From NCBI RefSeq assembly GCF_003601975.1, contig NZ_QZWZ01000014.1, forward strand, positions 62,001 through 126,000: 64,000 nt of DNA, read 5' to 3'. The position numbers and the translations under genes were made by a program. Source of the DNA: Mesorhizobium waimense. Lineage in GTDB: Bacteria > Pseudomonadota > Alphaproteobacteria > Rhizobiales > Rhizobiaceae. The notes beneath the pieces were generated by a model, which saw only the letters and a list, made by a program, of their open reading frames with translations, did no database searches and was not told the DNA's origin. This document shows, piece by piece, positions 1 through 9,190 of this stretch (position 1 is its first letter; each line of letters opens with the position of its first letter).

Positions 1-1
1 C

Positions 2-469
2 TATGACGAGGTGCACGCCGCCGCCAGTGCCGCCGCCGCGCAGGATTTCATCCTGTCGAAGAGCTCCGGCTACGACACGGTCGTCGGCGAGCGTGGCGGA
101 CAGCTTTCGGGCGGCGAGCGCCAGCGCATCGCCATCGCCCGCGCCGTGCTCAAGGATGCGCCGATCCTGGTCCTCGACGAGGCCACCAGCGCGCTCGACG
201 TCGAGACCGAGGACCGCGTCAAGGAAGCCATCGACGAACTGCGCCGCGACCGCACCACCTTCATCATCGCCCACCGCCTGACCACGGTCCGCGACGCCGA
301 CCTGGTCGTGTTCATGGACAAGGGCAGGGTGGTCGAGTTCGGTGGTTTCGCGGAGCTGTCGCTCCGCAACGGCCGCTTCGCCAGCCTGCTGCGTGCCGGC
401 GGCTTGCTCAACGACGAAGAGGTTCGCCGCCTCAGCCGCACTGTGCAGCAGCAGGAAGAAGCCGCCTGA
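2..469 (+). CDS. ndvA: NdvA, cyclic beta-1,2-glucan export ABC transporter, C-terminal part
   Basis: This is the 3' end of a fused permease/ATPase ABC exporter; the membrane half and Walker A lie outside the window. The visible part of the nucleotide-binding domain has the signature LSGGERQR, Walker B ILVLDEATSALD and the H-loop IIAHRL. The closing segment (VVGERG, FMDKGRVVEFGGF, FASLLRAGGLL) matches what I remember of rhizobial NdvA almost word for word, which is why I name it rather than leaving it as a generic exporter. NdvA moves cyclic beta-1,2-glucans from cytoplasm to periplasm, needed for hypo-osmotic adaptation and symbiosis. The reading frame is open from base 2; the stop is at 467-469. 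Confidence 0.85.
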   Translation, partial: YDEVHAAASAAAAQDFILSKSSGYDTVVGERGGQLSGGERQRIAIARAVLKDAPILVLDEATSALDVETEDRVKEAIDELRRDRTTFIIAHRLTTVRDADLVVFMDKGRVVEFGGFAELSLRNGRFASLLRAGGLLNDEEVRRLSRTVQQQEEAA

Positions 470-554
470 TCCGGGGCGGCTCTTACCGTCCCCATAGCGC
501 CTGCGACAACCCACTCGATTGCCCCAAACACGCCGCCGGTCTATGTAAGGCCGC

Positions 555-1307
555 ATGAGCGACACCACCTCACGCCTCACCGGCTGGATGGATCTGGCCA
601 ACCCGACGCGCTTCGTCGGGCTGGCCGACAGGCTCGTGCCGTGGCTGGCTTCGGTCGCCGCGATCCTGCTCGCTGCCGGACTCTATATGAGCTTCGCAGC
701 ACCTGAGGATTTCCAGCAGGGCATCACCGTGCGCATCATGTACATTCACGTGCCTTTCGCCTGGCTCGCCATGATGTGCTACACGCTGATGGCGATCTCA
801 GCGTTGGGCACGCTGGTCTGGCGCCATCCGCTGGCCGACGTGGCGCTGAAATCGGCGGCTCCGATCGGCGCCGTCTTTACAGCACTTGCGCTGATCACAG
901 GTTCCATCTGGGGCAAGCCGATGTGGGGTACCTGGTGGGTGTGGGACGCGCGACTAACCTCGGTCTTCGTGCTGTTCCTGATGTATCTCGGCATCATCGC
1001 ACTGACCCGGGCACTCGATGACGCAAGCCGCGCCGCCTGGGCCGCCGCTATCATCACGCTGGTCGGCTTCATCAACATCCCGATCATCAAATTCTCGGTC
1101 GACTGGTGGAACACGCTGCACCAGCCGGCATCGGTGTTCCGGATGGGCGGCTCGGCCATCGATCCCTCGATGTTGCGGCCGCTGCTGGTGATGGCGCTCG
1201 GCTTCACCGTGCTGTTCTTCGCCCTACACCTGATGGCGATGCGCACGGAGATCCGCCGCCGCCGGGTCATCTCGATGCGCCGTGTGGCGGCAAGACAGAC
1301 TAACTGA
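555..1307 (+). CDS. ccmC: Heme exporter protein CcmC
   Basis: Integral membrane protein of 250 residues, the usual length for CcmC. It has six likely membrane spans and the tryptophan-rich WWD motif (WGTWWVWDARLTS, about residues 120-132), with conserved histidines in the flanking periplasmic loops. CcmC delivers heme to the chaperone CcmE in system I cytochrome c maturation. The ATG at 555 follows a short gap after ndvA. ccmC normally sits with ccmA, ccmB, ccmD and ccmG; none is visible here, and the next gene is on the other strand. Either the remaining genes are elsewhere, as happens in some rhizobia, or this is a separated copy. Confidence 0.9.
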   Translation: MSDTTSRLTGWMDLANPTRFVGLADRLVPWLASVAAILLAAGLYMSFAAPEDFQQGITVRIMYIHVPFAWLAMMCYTLMAISALGTLVWRHPLADVALKSAAPIGAVFTALALITGSIWGKPMWGTWWVWDARLTSVFVLFLMYLGIIALTRALDDASRAAWAAAIITLVGFINIPIIKFSVDWWNTLHQPASVFRMGGSAIDPSMLRPLLVMALGFTVLFFALHLMAMRTEIRRRRVISMRRVAARQTN

Positions 1308-1334
1308 CCTCAGCCTCGGATCGGCGACTGCTCC

Positions 1335-2393
1335 TCACCCCATCCGACCTCGCGCCGCTACCGGCAGCGTATCCAGCACATTGTCACCATCGATCAGATG
1401 CACCTGGTCGAACAGGTTCGTCACCACGCAGCAATGGTCGGGCACGACGCGCACGCGTTCGCCGATGCGCAGCCTTGCATCGCCCGAAAGCGTGACATTG
1501 CCGTGCTCTTCGCTGAGGCCTGTGACCCTGGCGCCGGCAACGCCCAGCAACTCGCCGAAATCGGCGAGCCCCAGCGTGTCGTTGGAGAGTGCCTTGCTGC
1601 CGGCATCGAGAATGGCGCGCGCCGGCGTCGGGTGGCTGACCACCGTCGACAGCACCGTCAGCGCGCAATCGTCGAGGCTGCCGACGCCTTTGGCGACCTG
1701 GTAGCGGTCGAGATAGATGTAGGTGCCGGGACGGTATTCGGTGACGACGCTGTCCTCGCCCGAGCGCCATATATCGGGCGTGCCGCCGCTGGAGATGCGC
1801 TCGCAGGCGAGGCCCGCCGCCGCCAGCGCTTGTTTGGCATCTACGAGCCACGCCTCGGCCTGCGCTGCGCGACCCGCCGCCGGATAGGTCATCAACCCGC
1901 CGAAGGCGAGCCCCTTGGCCTTGTCGATCTCTTGCGCCAGCGCGACCGCTTCGTCGGCCGTCTGCACGCCGCAGCGGCCCATGCCGGTGTCGCATTCGAC
2001 CAGCACCGGCAGAGGGTGGCCGGCATCGGTGAAGGTGGCGGCGAGCCCGTCCAGCGTTTCCCTGCTGTCCGATGTCACCGACAGCGTCACGCGGCCGTGC
2101 ATTGCCTTCAGGCGCTCCAGCTTGGCGCGCCCGAGAATATTGTAAGGGAGAAAAATATCGGTCAGCCCGGCATCGGCCATCACCTCTGCCTCGCCGATCT
2201 TCTGGCAGGTGATGCCGACCGCGCCAGCCGCGACCTGCTTCTTCGCCCAGTAGGGCAGCTTGTGGGTCTTGATATGCGGCCTGAGTTTTAAACCGTGGCG
2301 GTCGGCATGTGCCTGCGCCCTGGCAATATTGGCTTCGGCGCGGGCGGCGTCGATGAGGATCGCCGGCGTATCGAGGTCGTCTAGGCTGCGCAT
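1335..2393 (-). CDS. D-threonine aldolase-like PLP enzyme (alanine racemase fold)
   Basis: A 352-residue fold-type III PLP enzyme. The N-terminal barrel starts DDLDTPAILID and carries the PLP lysine in RPHIKTHK (K42). The C-terminal beta domain ends with PDHCCVVTNLFD, where His and Cys match the divalent-metal site of the D-threonine aldolase/D-serine dehydratase (DSD1) family. Family members cleave D-threonine to glycine and acetaldehyde, or dehydrate D-serine; sequence alone does not decide between them or a 3-hydroxy-D-aspartate type activity. It is transcribed alone, convergent with ccmC and divergent from the D-lyxose isomerase gene. The ATG at 2393 aligns with family N-termini. Confidence 0.85.
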   Translation of the reverse strand: MRSLDDLDTPAILIDAARAEANIARAQAHADRHGLKLRPHIKTHKLPYWAKKQVAAGAVGITCQKIGEAEVMADAGLTDIFLPYNILGRAKLERLKAMHGRVTLSVTSDSRETLDGLAATFTDAGHPLPVLVECDTGMGRCGVQTADEAVALAQEIDKAKGLAFGGLMTYPAAGRAAQAEAWLVDAKQALAAAGLACERISSGGTPDIWRSGEDSVVTEYRPGTYIYLDRYQVAKGVGSLDDCALTVLSTVVSHPTPARAILDAGSKALSNDTLGLADFGELLGVAGARVTGLSEEHGNVTLSGDARLRIGERVRVVPDHCCVVTNLFDQVHLIDGDNVLDTLPVAARGRMG

Positions 2394-2534
2394 GGGATTG
2401 TCACCTTGGGAATTTGCCTGGACTTATGGCCCCGATCGGTCCGGATGTCATGAGGCCAGCATAGAGTTTGCGTCGACACCGGATCGGTGTTCGGCTATGC
2501 GCTGTAGGCGCCGCCTGAAGAAGGGATCACGACC

Positions 2535-3221
2535 ATGAAACGCTCCACCATCAACGACATCATCCGCGACGCCGACGCCTTCATCCGCTCGTTCGGCTAC
2601 ATCATGCCGCCCTTCGCCTATTGGAGCCCGGAAGAGATGAAGGCGCGCAAGGCCGACTCCGCGGCCATTTTCAGCTCGCGCCTTGGTTGGGACATCACCG
2701 ACTACGGCCAGGAGAAGTTCGACGAACTCGGCCTGTTCCTGTTCACCGTGCGCAACGGCGTTTACGCGGACATGAAAAAGGGCATGGGCATGCTCTATGC
2801 GGAGAAGATCATGATCTCGCGCAAGGACCAGCTGTCGCCGATGCATCGCCACAACATCAAGGCCGAGGACATCATCAACCGCGGCGGTGGCAAGCTGGTG
2901 CTGGAACTGTTCATGCATGATCGCGACGGCGGTATCGATCCGAAGGCCGAGGTGTCGGTGCCTGTCGACGGAACCATCCACAGACTGCCGGCCGGCGGGC
3001 TGCTGAAGCTCGATCCGGGCCAGAGCGTCACCCTGCTGCCCGGCGTCTGGCACGCCTTCTGGGCCGAGGGCAAGGACGTGCTGATCGGCGAGGTCTCGAC
3101 CGTCAATGACGACCTCACCGACAACGTCTTCCGCGAACCGATCGGCCGTTTCTCCAACATCGACGAAGACGTGGCGCCGCTGCACCTCCTGGTGTCGGAT
3201 TACGAGAAGTGGGTGGGTTAG
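2535..3221 (+). CDS. D-lyxose ketol-isomerase (D-lyxose/D-mannose isomerase)
   Basis: A 228-residue cupin-fold sugar isomerase. The metal ligands of the family are visible as H104, H106 and E111 (MHRHNIKAED) and H173 (GVWHAFW), spaced as in the E. coli O157 D-lyxose isomerase. These enzymes interconvert D-lyxose and D-xylulose, and more slowly D-mannose and D-fructose, with Mn2+. A purine-rich stretch (GAAGAAGG) lies about 10 bases before the ATG. No transporter or kinase gene for the sugar lies beside it, so the physiological substrate is inferred from family membership only. Confidence 0.88.
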   Translation: MKRSTINDIIRDADAFIRSFGYIMPPFAYWSPEEMKARKADSAAIFSSRLGWDITDYGQEKFDELGLFLFTVRNGVYADMKKGMGMLYAEKIMISRKDQLSPMHRHNIKAEDIINRGGGKLVLELFMHDRDGGIDPKAEVSVPVDGTIHRLPAGGLLKLDPGQSVTLLPGVWHAFWAEGKDVLIGEVSTVNDDLTDNVFREPIGRFSNIDEDVAPLHLLVSDYEKWVG

Positions 3222-3244
3222 GGTAGGACGTAGATTGCGCTCTC

Positions 3245-3826
3245 TCAAATTATTCCAGATAGCGCTCTAATATTAGAAAGCCAATTGCCGTCGCTGTCTA
3301 TGATGGCTTTCGATACATATACACTTCTTCTGTTCCCGATTAATTCCTTGGTGCATTGAGATATGAGATATCGTGCAGTTTTTTTATAGATCCGAATCAG
3401 GTTCTTGGGCGGCTGTATGTGCGCTCCGCTCTTTGTGATGAAAAAACTCGTGTATCCAATCGCAAGGTAAAAATAGGGACCAACATCTGTAATAAATCTT
3501 CTTAAGGTTATCTTGATGTGTCCGTCTCCACGCAATTCTTTAAATGAATACCACTCAACGTCGCCATTGTTGTAGATCTCTATCTCTGGGTCGTCGACGG
3601 CGAATGAAGGATGCTTCAACGCGATCGAAGCTCTCTCTTTGGCCGCAATTTCTGCAATGGAACTAATCGACAGATAGCGAACGTTGGTTCTGTCAAAAAT
3701 ATCGTATCCAATTTTTGAGCCGGAGTTAATCAAGCCATGGAGTAATTCTTGATATTGTTCCTCCGTGATCACAAATTCGGACGAAGCCATATTTACCTGT
3801 ACACCCGCTAACGAATTTTGAGTCAA
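3245..3826 (-). CDS. Hypothetical protein, AT-rich orphan gene
   Basis: An open frame of 193 codons with clearly lower GC and different codon use (many AAA, AAT, ATA codons) from the genes on either side. I recognise no domain. The product looks soluble, mixed alpha/beta, rich in Ile, Ser and Tyr, and has no signal peptide or membrane span. A later start at Met13 (MASSEF) is possible. It lies between convergent D-lyxose isomerase and the end of the moxR operon with almost no intergenic space. Composition suggests recent acquisition, but no integrase or repeat marks its ends. Confidence 0.6.
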   Translation of the reverse strand: MTQNSLAGVQVNMASSEFVITEEQYQELLHGLINSGSKIGYDIFDRTNVRYLSISSIAEIAAKERASIALKHPSFAVDDPEIEIYNNGDVEWYSFKELRGDGHIKITLRRFITDVGPYFYLAIGYTSFFITKSGAHIQPPKNLIRIYKKTARYLISQCTKELIGNRRSVYVSKAIIDSDGNWLSNIRALSGII

Positions 3827-3874
3827 GCCTGTCGAAGCAGTTTCTCTAATTCTGAACTCCGAGACTTCTCCGTT

Positions 3875-4735
3875 TTACCGCGCATGTTTATCCGCCTTGC
3901 GGTTCCCGAGCAGCAGCTTGCGTTCCAGATGTGCCCTGAGCTCTCCGTAATAGGCGGTGAGGAAGGCCCTTGAATCCGGCGCCTGCGGCGCGGCACCGAT
4001 CTTGCGCCCGATCGTCTCCGCCACCGCCCTTAGCGCGAAATAGTCGTCGCGGCGCAGCACCTCTTCCAGCTTGTGCAGTTCGGCGATGCCATAGGCGTCG
4101 AGCTGGGCCGGGCTGAAATGGAAGCCGTCGGCGACCGGATCTTGCCGCAGCGACAGGTCCTCGACCAGCGCCAGCTTCGGCACTTCGACCACCCAGGTGC
4201 CGGCCAGCAGATCGCCGATGCGCAGGCGGTCGCGGTTGAAGATTGGGAAGAGCGCGAACAGCAGCGCCCATACCAGCCCGAAGATCGTCGTCAGCGTATC
4301 GGCGACGCCCGCCCCTCCGCGCCCGGCGAGGATGGACAGCGGCAGGAAGATTTCGATCTCGCGCATCAGATTGCGCGCGATCACCTGATCGATCGTGAGG
4401 CCCGCGCCGCTGCGCGAGGCGACCCGAATGCCGACGATCAGCTTGCCGGGCGTCGCGGCGCGCCGGCCTGCCTCGAAGGCGATGAAATAGGCATTGCGCA
4501 GCAGGAAGATCAGGATGATCCAGACGATGAAGAGCGGCTGCAGCTCGTGCTCGCCAAGGCCTCTCAACCCGAACAGCGCGACGATCGTGATCACCACCGC
4601 CGCAGTGGAGATGATCACGACATCGAGCAGGAAGGCTGAAGCCCGCGTACCGGCGTCGGCAAGCCTGACCCTGAGATCGACACCCTCCGGCGTGATCAGC
4701 GGTCGTGCCGCTACAAAGGCAGCGCGTCTAGCCAT
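3875..4735 (-). CDS. RDD family membrane protein
   Basis: A 286-residue membrane protein with the RDD domain at about residues 20-190. The conserved Arg and Asp lie in TRASAFLLD at the start of the first span, followed by TPGKLIVGIRV and FNRDRLRIGDLLAGT, typical of the family. The C-terminal 90 residues are cytoplasmic and charged. RDD proteins are small multi-span membrane proteins of uncertain function, some linked to ion transport. This is the last gene of the minus-strand moxR operon; its ATG overlaps the stop of the SpoIIM-family gene by 8 bases, implying translational coupling. Confidence 0.85.
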   Translation of the reverse strand: MARRAAFVAARPLITPEGVDLRVRLADAGTRASAFLLDVVIISTAAVVITIVALFGLRGLGEHELQPLFIVWIILIFLLRNAYFIAFEAGRRAATPGKLIVGIRVASRSGAGLTIDQVIARNLMREIEIFLPLSILAGRGGAGVADTLTTIFGLVWALLFALFPIFNRDRLRIGDLLAGTWVVEVPKLALVEDLSLRQDPVADGFHFSPAQLDAYGIAELHKLEEVLRRDDYFALRAVAETIGRKIGAAPQAPDSRAFLTAYYGELRAHLERKLLLGNRKADKHAR

Positions 4736-5735
4736 GGCGCACCAACCGGAACAGGTAGAAATAGGCGCTCCATAGCGCCAGCATGCCGCCGCCTATGGCA
4801 TAGCGCACGCCATCGCTGGTGATCGTCTGCCGGCCGATGCCTTCGAGCAGGCCGGCAAACAAAAGCATTACCACGACGCCGACCATGGCGGTCGCGGCCA
4901 CCCGCCCGGCCTGGGCGGCGGCGGCCATGCGGGGCAGTTCGCCGGGAAAGGCGATGCGCGTTCCGATGCGGATGCCGGCGGCGCCCGCCAGCGCGATCGC
5001 GAATATCTCAGTTGTGCCGTGGATGGAGAGCCAGCCGCCAAGCTCGAAGCCCAGGCCCTTGGCTGCATAAATCTGGAATATCGCGCCTAGCATGCAGCCG
5101 TTCATCAGGATGAGCAGCACGCTGGGCACGGCAAAGGCGAAGCCCAGCGCGAAGGCCAGGATTGCCACCTGCGTATTGTGGGTGAAAAGATAGGCGGCGA
5201 AGCTCGACAGGAATTCGCTGCTGGCGCCGTCATAAAGCACGCTGCGCAGCATCTCGGCCGACGAATCCGGATTGCGGCCGCCGGCAAGGCCCGGGGCGAT
5301 GATGGCGTCGTACCAACCCTTGTCGGACGCCACCAGCCAATAGCCGGCGCCAGCGCCGATCGCCGTCAGCCCGACAGACACCAGCGTCTCGCGCCACAGG
5401 TCGCGAATGGCATGCGGCCAGTCATGCAGGAAGAAATCGGCGATGCGCTGCCGCAGGCCGCGCCGCGCGCCATAGAGGTAGAAATAGCCGCGCAGGCAGA
5501 GCGATTCGAGATAGGAGACCAGGGCATTGTCGAGCGATGTCGCCCGCGCCACCGACAGCGAAGACAGCGCCGACCGGTAAAGCAGGGGCAGCGACAGCAA
5601 TTCCTCTTCCGACAGCGCGCGCGGCGCCCGTTTCTCGACACGCGCCAGCAGCGCTTCGAAGGCCTTCCAGTCGGCCTCGCGCTCCTGGCGGAAGCTGGCC
5701 AGCGACTGGCGTACCGCGTTGGTGCCAGCTTGCAT
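4728..5735 (-). CDS. Stage II sporulation protein M (SpoIIM) family membrane protein
   Basis: A 335-residue protein with a soluble N-terminal third and about five to six membrane spans after residue 110. The segment FALGFAFAVPSVLLILMNGCMLGAIFQ followed by a later HGTTEI is characteristic of the SpoIIM/DUF95 family. The start is set at the ATG at 5735, 2 bases after the stop of the DUF58 gene; the frame stays open much further upstream, but that part is antisense to the DUF58 gene. In non-sporulating bacteria this family travels with moxR, DUF58 and RDD genes, as here, and its role is unknown. Confidence 0.85.
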   Translation of the reverse strand: MQAGTNAVRQSLASFRQEREADWKAFEALLARVEKRAPRALSEEELLSLPLLYRSALSSLSVARATSLDNALVSYLESLCLRGYFYLYGARRGLRQRIADFFLHDWPHAIRDLWRETLVSVGLTAIGAGAGYWLVASDKGWYDAIIAPGLAGGRNPDSSAEMLRSVLYDGASSEFLSSFAAYLFTHNTQVAILAFALGFAFAVPSVLLILMNGCMLGAIFQIYAAKGLGFELGGWLSIHGTTEIFAIALAGAAGIRIGTRIAFPGELPRMAAAAQAGRVAATAMVGVVVMLLFAGLLEGIGRQTITSDGVRYAIGGGMLALWSAYFYLFRLVRHG

Positions 5736-5737
5736 CG

Positions 5738-7048
5738 TCACAACAGATCCTCCTGCTTGAGCTGGAGGTAGCGCTCGACCAGCGCCGAACCCAGCCGCTG
5801 ATGGCTGGCCTCGATAACATGCGCGCCGAGCAACCTGAGACGGCCGCTCACCACCTGCCGCTCCCTGAGCAGGCTGCCGGCGGTGACGGCGCGCGCGACG
5901 TCTTCGGGGGCGATAGGCGGCATGTCGGCCAGCGTTTCCAGTTCGACATCCTTCATCATCATGAACAGCACCAGATGCCGTTCGGTCAGCCGGCCCACGG
6001 TGCGCAGCATCAGTTCGGCGCTGATCGGATCGACGAAATCGGTGAAGACGATGACCAGCGAGCGCCGGTCGAGCTTGGCCGAAAGTGTGGTCAGCGCCAG
6101 CGTGAAATTGGTCTCTTCGCTGGAATAGTCGATCTCGGCCGCCCGCTTCTGGATCATCGCGAAGCTGGCGGAGCCGCGCACCGCGCCGCTGGTGACGCGC
6201 GGCCGCGCGTCGAACGAGAACAGGCTGACCATGTCGCCGCCCTTCAACGCAATGAAGGCCGACAAAAGTGCCGCGGTCACGGCACGGTCGACCTTCGGCA
6301 CGCCGTCGACCGGCTCGCACATCAGGCGCCCGCTGTCGATGGCGAGCACGATGTTGTTGTTCTCCTCGATGCGGAATTCGCGCGCCAGAAGCTTGCCGTG
6401 GCGGGCGCTGCGCTTCCAGTCGATCATCCGCCGGCCCATGCCGGGCTGATAGTCCTTCAGCGACTCGAACTCGCGGCCCTGGCCGGCGCGGCGCTGGGCA
6501 TGGCCGTCAGCCAGCGCCGAGCGCTGCAGAAGGGTGATCGCCTCGTCGCGGGCACTGCTGACATCAGGCAGCACCGCCACCTTCTTGTCCATCGGCAGCA
6601 CGACCTGGTTCCAGACCAGCCCGAACGGTCCGCGCCAGCGCAGCCACAGGCGATCGAAACTGGCAATGCCGCGCCGCAACGCCTCGAACTGCAGGTCGAG
6701 CGTTCCGCCGTCCTTGGTCGGAGCCAGCGCGCCGCCGCTGCCGGCGAGCGGCGCTAGGCGCGTGTCATGGCCGACCCGCGCCTGCAGTGCCCGCGGCCGG
6801 CCGGCAAAGCGGGCGGCGATCTGCAGGTTGAACCGCCCGCCGACGCCGATCTGCGGCGGCGCATCGAGACTGGCGCTGAGCGATGCCCGTCCGCGTCCAG
6901 CGGCCGCATCGACCGCCAGGAAGGCGAGCAGCAGGCAGATCCACAGCAAGCCGAGATACCAGAGCGAGGGCAAGGCCAGCGCCACCAGGAAGGCTGGAAT
7001 GGCCCCTGCCGCCGCTGCCCAGATCGCTCTGCCGCTGGGATAGATCAA
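5738..7048 (-). CDS. DUF58 domain-containing protein (vWA-like)
   Basis: A 436-residue protein with two N-terminal membrane spans (about residues 8-50) and a large soluble region. The DUF58 signature GREFESLKDYQPGMG then RMIDWKRSARHGKL lies near residues 190-225, followed by a degenerate von Willebrand A-like domain (VLAIDSGRLM). DUF58 proteins are the usual partners of MoxR AAA+ ATPases and may act as substrate or target adaptors. The start codon at 7048 overlaps the moxR stop by 4 bases. Confidence 0.88.
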   Translation of the reverse strand: MIYPSGRAIWAAAAGAIPAFLVALALPSLWYLGLLWICLLLAFLAVDAAAGRGRASLSASLDAPPQIGVGGRFNLQIAARFAGRPRALQARVGHDTRLAPLAGSGGALAPTKDGGTLDLQFEALRRGIASFDRLWLRWRGPFGLVWNQVVLPMDKKVAVLPDVSSARDEAITLLQRSALADGHAQRRAGQGREFESLKDYQPGMGRRMIDWKRSARHGKLLAREFRIEENNNIVLAIDSGRLMCEPVDGVPKVDRAVTAALLSAFIALKGGDMVSLFSFDARPRVTSGAVRGSASFAMIQKRAAEIDYSSEETNFTLALTTLSAKLDRRSLVIVFTDFVDPISAELMLRTVGRLTERHLVLFMMMKDVELETLADMPPIAPEDVARAVTAGSLLRERQVVSGRLRLLGAHVIEASHQRLGSALVERYLQLKQEDLL

Positions 7049-8001
7049 CGTGGCGCTTCCGTCTGGTCAACGAGGTCGGAGACGATCTGCTCGACCAGCC
7101 GCCCGTCGATCTGAGCCGGGGGCGAAAGAATGACGCGGTGGCGGAGCGCCGGCACGGCGAGCGCCTTGACGTCGTCGGGGATCACATAGGCGCGTCCGTC
7201 GAGCGCCGCCCGCGCCCGCGCCGCCCGCGCGAGCATCGCGCCCGCGCGCGGGCTGGCGCCGACTTCCAGTTCCGGGTTTTGGCGCGTGGCGCGCACGAGC
7301 GAGGCGATATAGCCGACGACATCGTCGACGAGAGTGACATCGCCAACCGTGGCAAGCGCCTTCTCCAGCGTCTTGCGATCCGTCTGCGCCTCGATGCCGT
7401 ATTGCTTGATGTCATGCGAGGCGGAGCCGCCGCCATGATGGACGATGATGGCGCGTTCCTCCTGTGCGTCGGGGTAGCTCACCCGGTGCTTGAACAGGAA
7501 GCGGTCGAGCTGGGCTTCCGGCAGGGGATAGACGCCCTGATGCTCGATCGGGTTCTGGGTCGCCACCACCATGAAGTTCTGGCCGAGCGGATGTGTGGTG
7601 CCGTCGAAGGTCACGGCGTGTTCCTGCATTGCTTCCAGCAGCGCTGCCTGCGTCTTCGGCGGCGTGCGGTTGATTTCGTCGGCAAGCAGCAGGTCGCAGA
7701 AGATCGGGCCGCGCGTCAGCGTGAACTGCCCGGTTTGGAAATTGTAGATGTTGGAGCCGACGATATCGCCGGGCATCAAATCGGGCGTGAACTGGATGCG
7801 CCCATAGGCGACGCCGAGCGCCTGCGCGAAGCAGCGCGCCGTCATCGTCTTGGCGGTGCCCGGCGGTCCTTCGAGCAGGATGTGCCCGCCGGCGAACAAG
7901 GCCGTCAGCATCAGGTCGACCGTATCGTGCTGCCCCGTGATCGCCTTCGCCACCTCTTCTCTGATCGCATTCGCCAGGGTCTTCACATCATCGACGTTCA
8001 C
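7045..8001 (-). CDS. MoxR-family AAA+ ATPase
   Basis: A 318-residue AAA+ ATPase. Walker A GPPGTAKT is at residues 45-52, Walker B LLLADEINR at about 107-115, sensor 1 VVATQNP and the arginine-finger region follow, then the lid domain with GASPRAG. MoxR proteins are thought to act as chaperones that mature partner complexes, typically with vWA/DUF58 proteins encoded next door. The start is set at GTG 8001 because GGAGG sits 4 bases upstream and the length fits; the frame runs on upstream only as the shadow of the DUF4350 gene. It overlaps that gene's 3' end by 14 bases. Confidence 0.9.
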   Translation of the reverse strand: MNVDDVKTLANAIREEVAKAITGQHDTVDLMLTALFAGGHILLEGPPGTAKTMTARCFAQALGVAYGRIQFTPDLMPGDIVGSNIYNFQTGQFTLTRGPIFCDLLLADEINRTPPKTQAALLEAMQEHAVTFDGTTHPLGQNFMVVATQNPIEHQGVYPLPEAQLDRFLFKHRVSYPDAQEERAIIVHHGGGSASHDIKQYGIEAQTDRKTLEKALATVGDVTLVDDVVGYIASLVRATRQNPELEVGASPRAGAMLARAARARAALDGRAYVIPDDVKALAVPALRHRVILSPPAQIDGRLVEQIVSDLVDQTEAPR

Positions 8002-9190
8002 TGAGCCTCCTTGCCGTCCAGTCGTGCAGCCGTTCGGCTGCCTCATGCATTTGCGCCAGGGTCCTGGCATTGTTTGCGGCCTGCAGGCGCACAGTAAAGC
8101 CGCCGGTTTCATCCTTGTCGCGGGAATCCAGCCAGTGGTCGAGCGCTTCACCCTGCAGGCCGTGCGGCGCGCCGAGGAGTGCCGCGGCGCGCGCCCGCGC
8201 CAGGGCGCCGTAGCGGTCGCCCAGTTCCTCCAGCCGTCCGGCGCGCCTGAGCAGCATCGCCGTGGTGTCGACCAGCGCCTGTTTGCCGAAGGCGATCGCG
8301 CGGCCCTCGGCGCGCGGCGGTCCGAAACGGCCAAGGCCGTGCAGGAACGCCAATGCCGAAGCGGCCAGGATCGTTAGCGTCAAGGCCAGGAACGGCGGTT
8401 CGACCAGGAGCTTGGCGAGATCGTATTTGCGCCCCGCGCCATGCAGGGTGAGGTCGAACATGACCGCGCCCTCATCGGGCGCCAGAAAGGTGATCAGGTC
8501 GCGCGCTGCCGCTGCCTTGTCCGGGTCCTTGAGCGCGGCGTTGTTGATCAGGTCGGGGTCGGTCAGGATGTAGAAAGGCTTGTCGGCGAGTTCGGTGAGA
8601 ACGGCCTTGCCATTGCCAGCGGCGATCAACGGGTGATCGTCGGCCACCCACTGCATATCCTCTGGCGCGGCAATGAGCCTGCCTTCAATGTCGAGTTTCT
8701 CGACCGTGCTCTGGCCGACGCCGAGCTTTGCCTTGGCGATCCGGCTGAGCCATTGGTTCACGGCCATGTCGGGCAGCCGCTCGATCTTCATCTCCCAGCC
8801 CTCGTGACCCTGCAGCGGCATCGTCTGCCATTTGGGCAGTACGAAAAGCGTCGGCAGGTCCTGGCGAAGATCGAGAATGCGGGTGAGCGCTTCCGGATCG
8901 CTTTCCGGCGATATGGTGACGATCAGCAATTTGTCGCTGGTAAGGTCGTCCTCGTTCCTCGCCATCGACGGCGGCTCGCCGATCAATTTCAGCCATTCCA
9001 CCAGGCCCGCATAACCGGACCCGCCCTTGGACAGTGGTGTGGGGCCGCCGCTGCTGGGTTGCCGGAAGTCGGGCGCATAGGTGGAAAGCAGAAAAAAACC
9101 GGCCGCCGCAAGCAGGCTGGCGAAGATGCCCCAGAACAGCGTTCTGCGGCTGAACGGTTCCTGTGCCGCCTCGATTGCCGAAGCGCTCAT
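7988..9190 (-). CDS. DUF4350 domain-containing membrane protein
   Basis: A 400-residue protein with one N-terminal span (about residues 18-38), a long extracytoplasmic-type domain carrying the DUF4350 features (SGYAGLVEWLKLIGE, then a Rossmann-like VTISPESD region and ILTDPDLINN), a second span near residue 270-290 and a cytoplasmic tail. DUF4350 proteins occur almost only in moxR/DUF58/DUF4129 operons. The gene starts 4 bases inside the end of the DUF4129 gene and runs into moxR, so the whole set is translationally coupled. Confidence 0.82.
   Translation of the reverse strand: MSASAIEAAQEPFSRRTLFWGIFASLLAAAGFFLLSTYAPDFRQPSSGGPTPLSKGGSGYAGLVEWLKLIGEPPSMARNEDDLTSDKLLIVTISPESDPEALTRILDLRQDLPTLFVLPKWQTMPLQGHEGWEMKIERLPDMAVNQWLSRIAKAKLGVGQSTVEKLDIEGRLIAAPEDMQWVADDHPLIAAGNGKAVLTELADKPFYILTDPDLINNAALKDPDKAAAARDLITFLAPDEGAVMFDLTLHGAGRKYDLAKLLVEPPFLALTLTILAASALAFLHGLGRFGPPRAEGRAIAFGKQALVDTTAMLLRRAGRLEELGDRYGALARARAAALLGAPHGLQGEALDHWLDSRDKDETGGFTVRLQAANNARTLAQMHEAAERLHDWTARRLSERR

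Noticed and set aside
1308..1334. A ccmD gene after ccmC
   Set aside because: CcmD is very small, but the space to the convergent gene is too short and no Met-aromatic single-span peptide is encoded.
5736..6320. Upstream extension of the SpoIIM frame on the minus strand
   Set aside because: It lies fully inside the DUF58 gene on the same strand in another frame and has no similarity; the gene starts at 5735.
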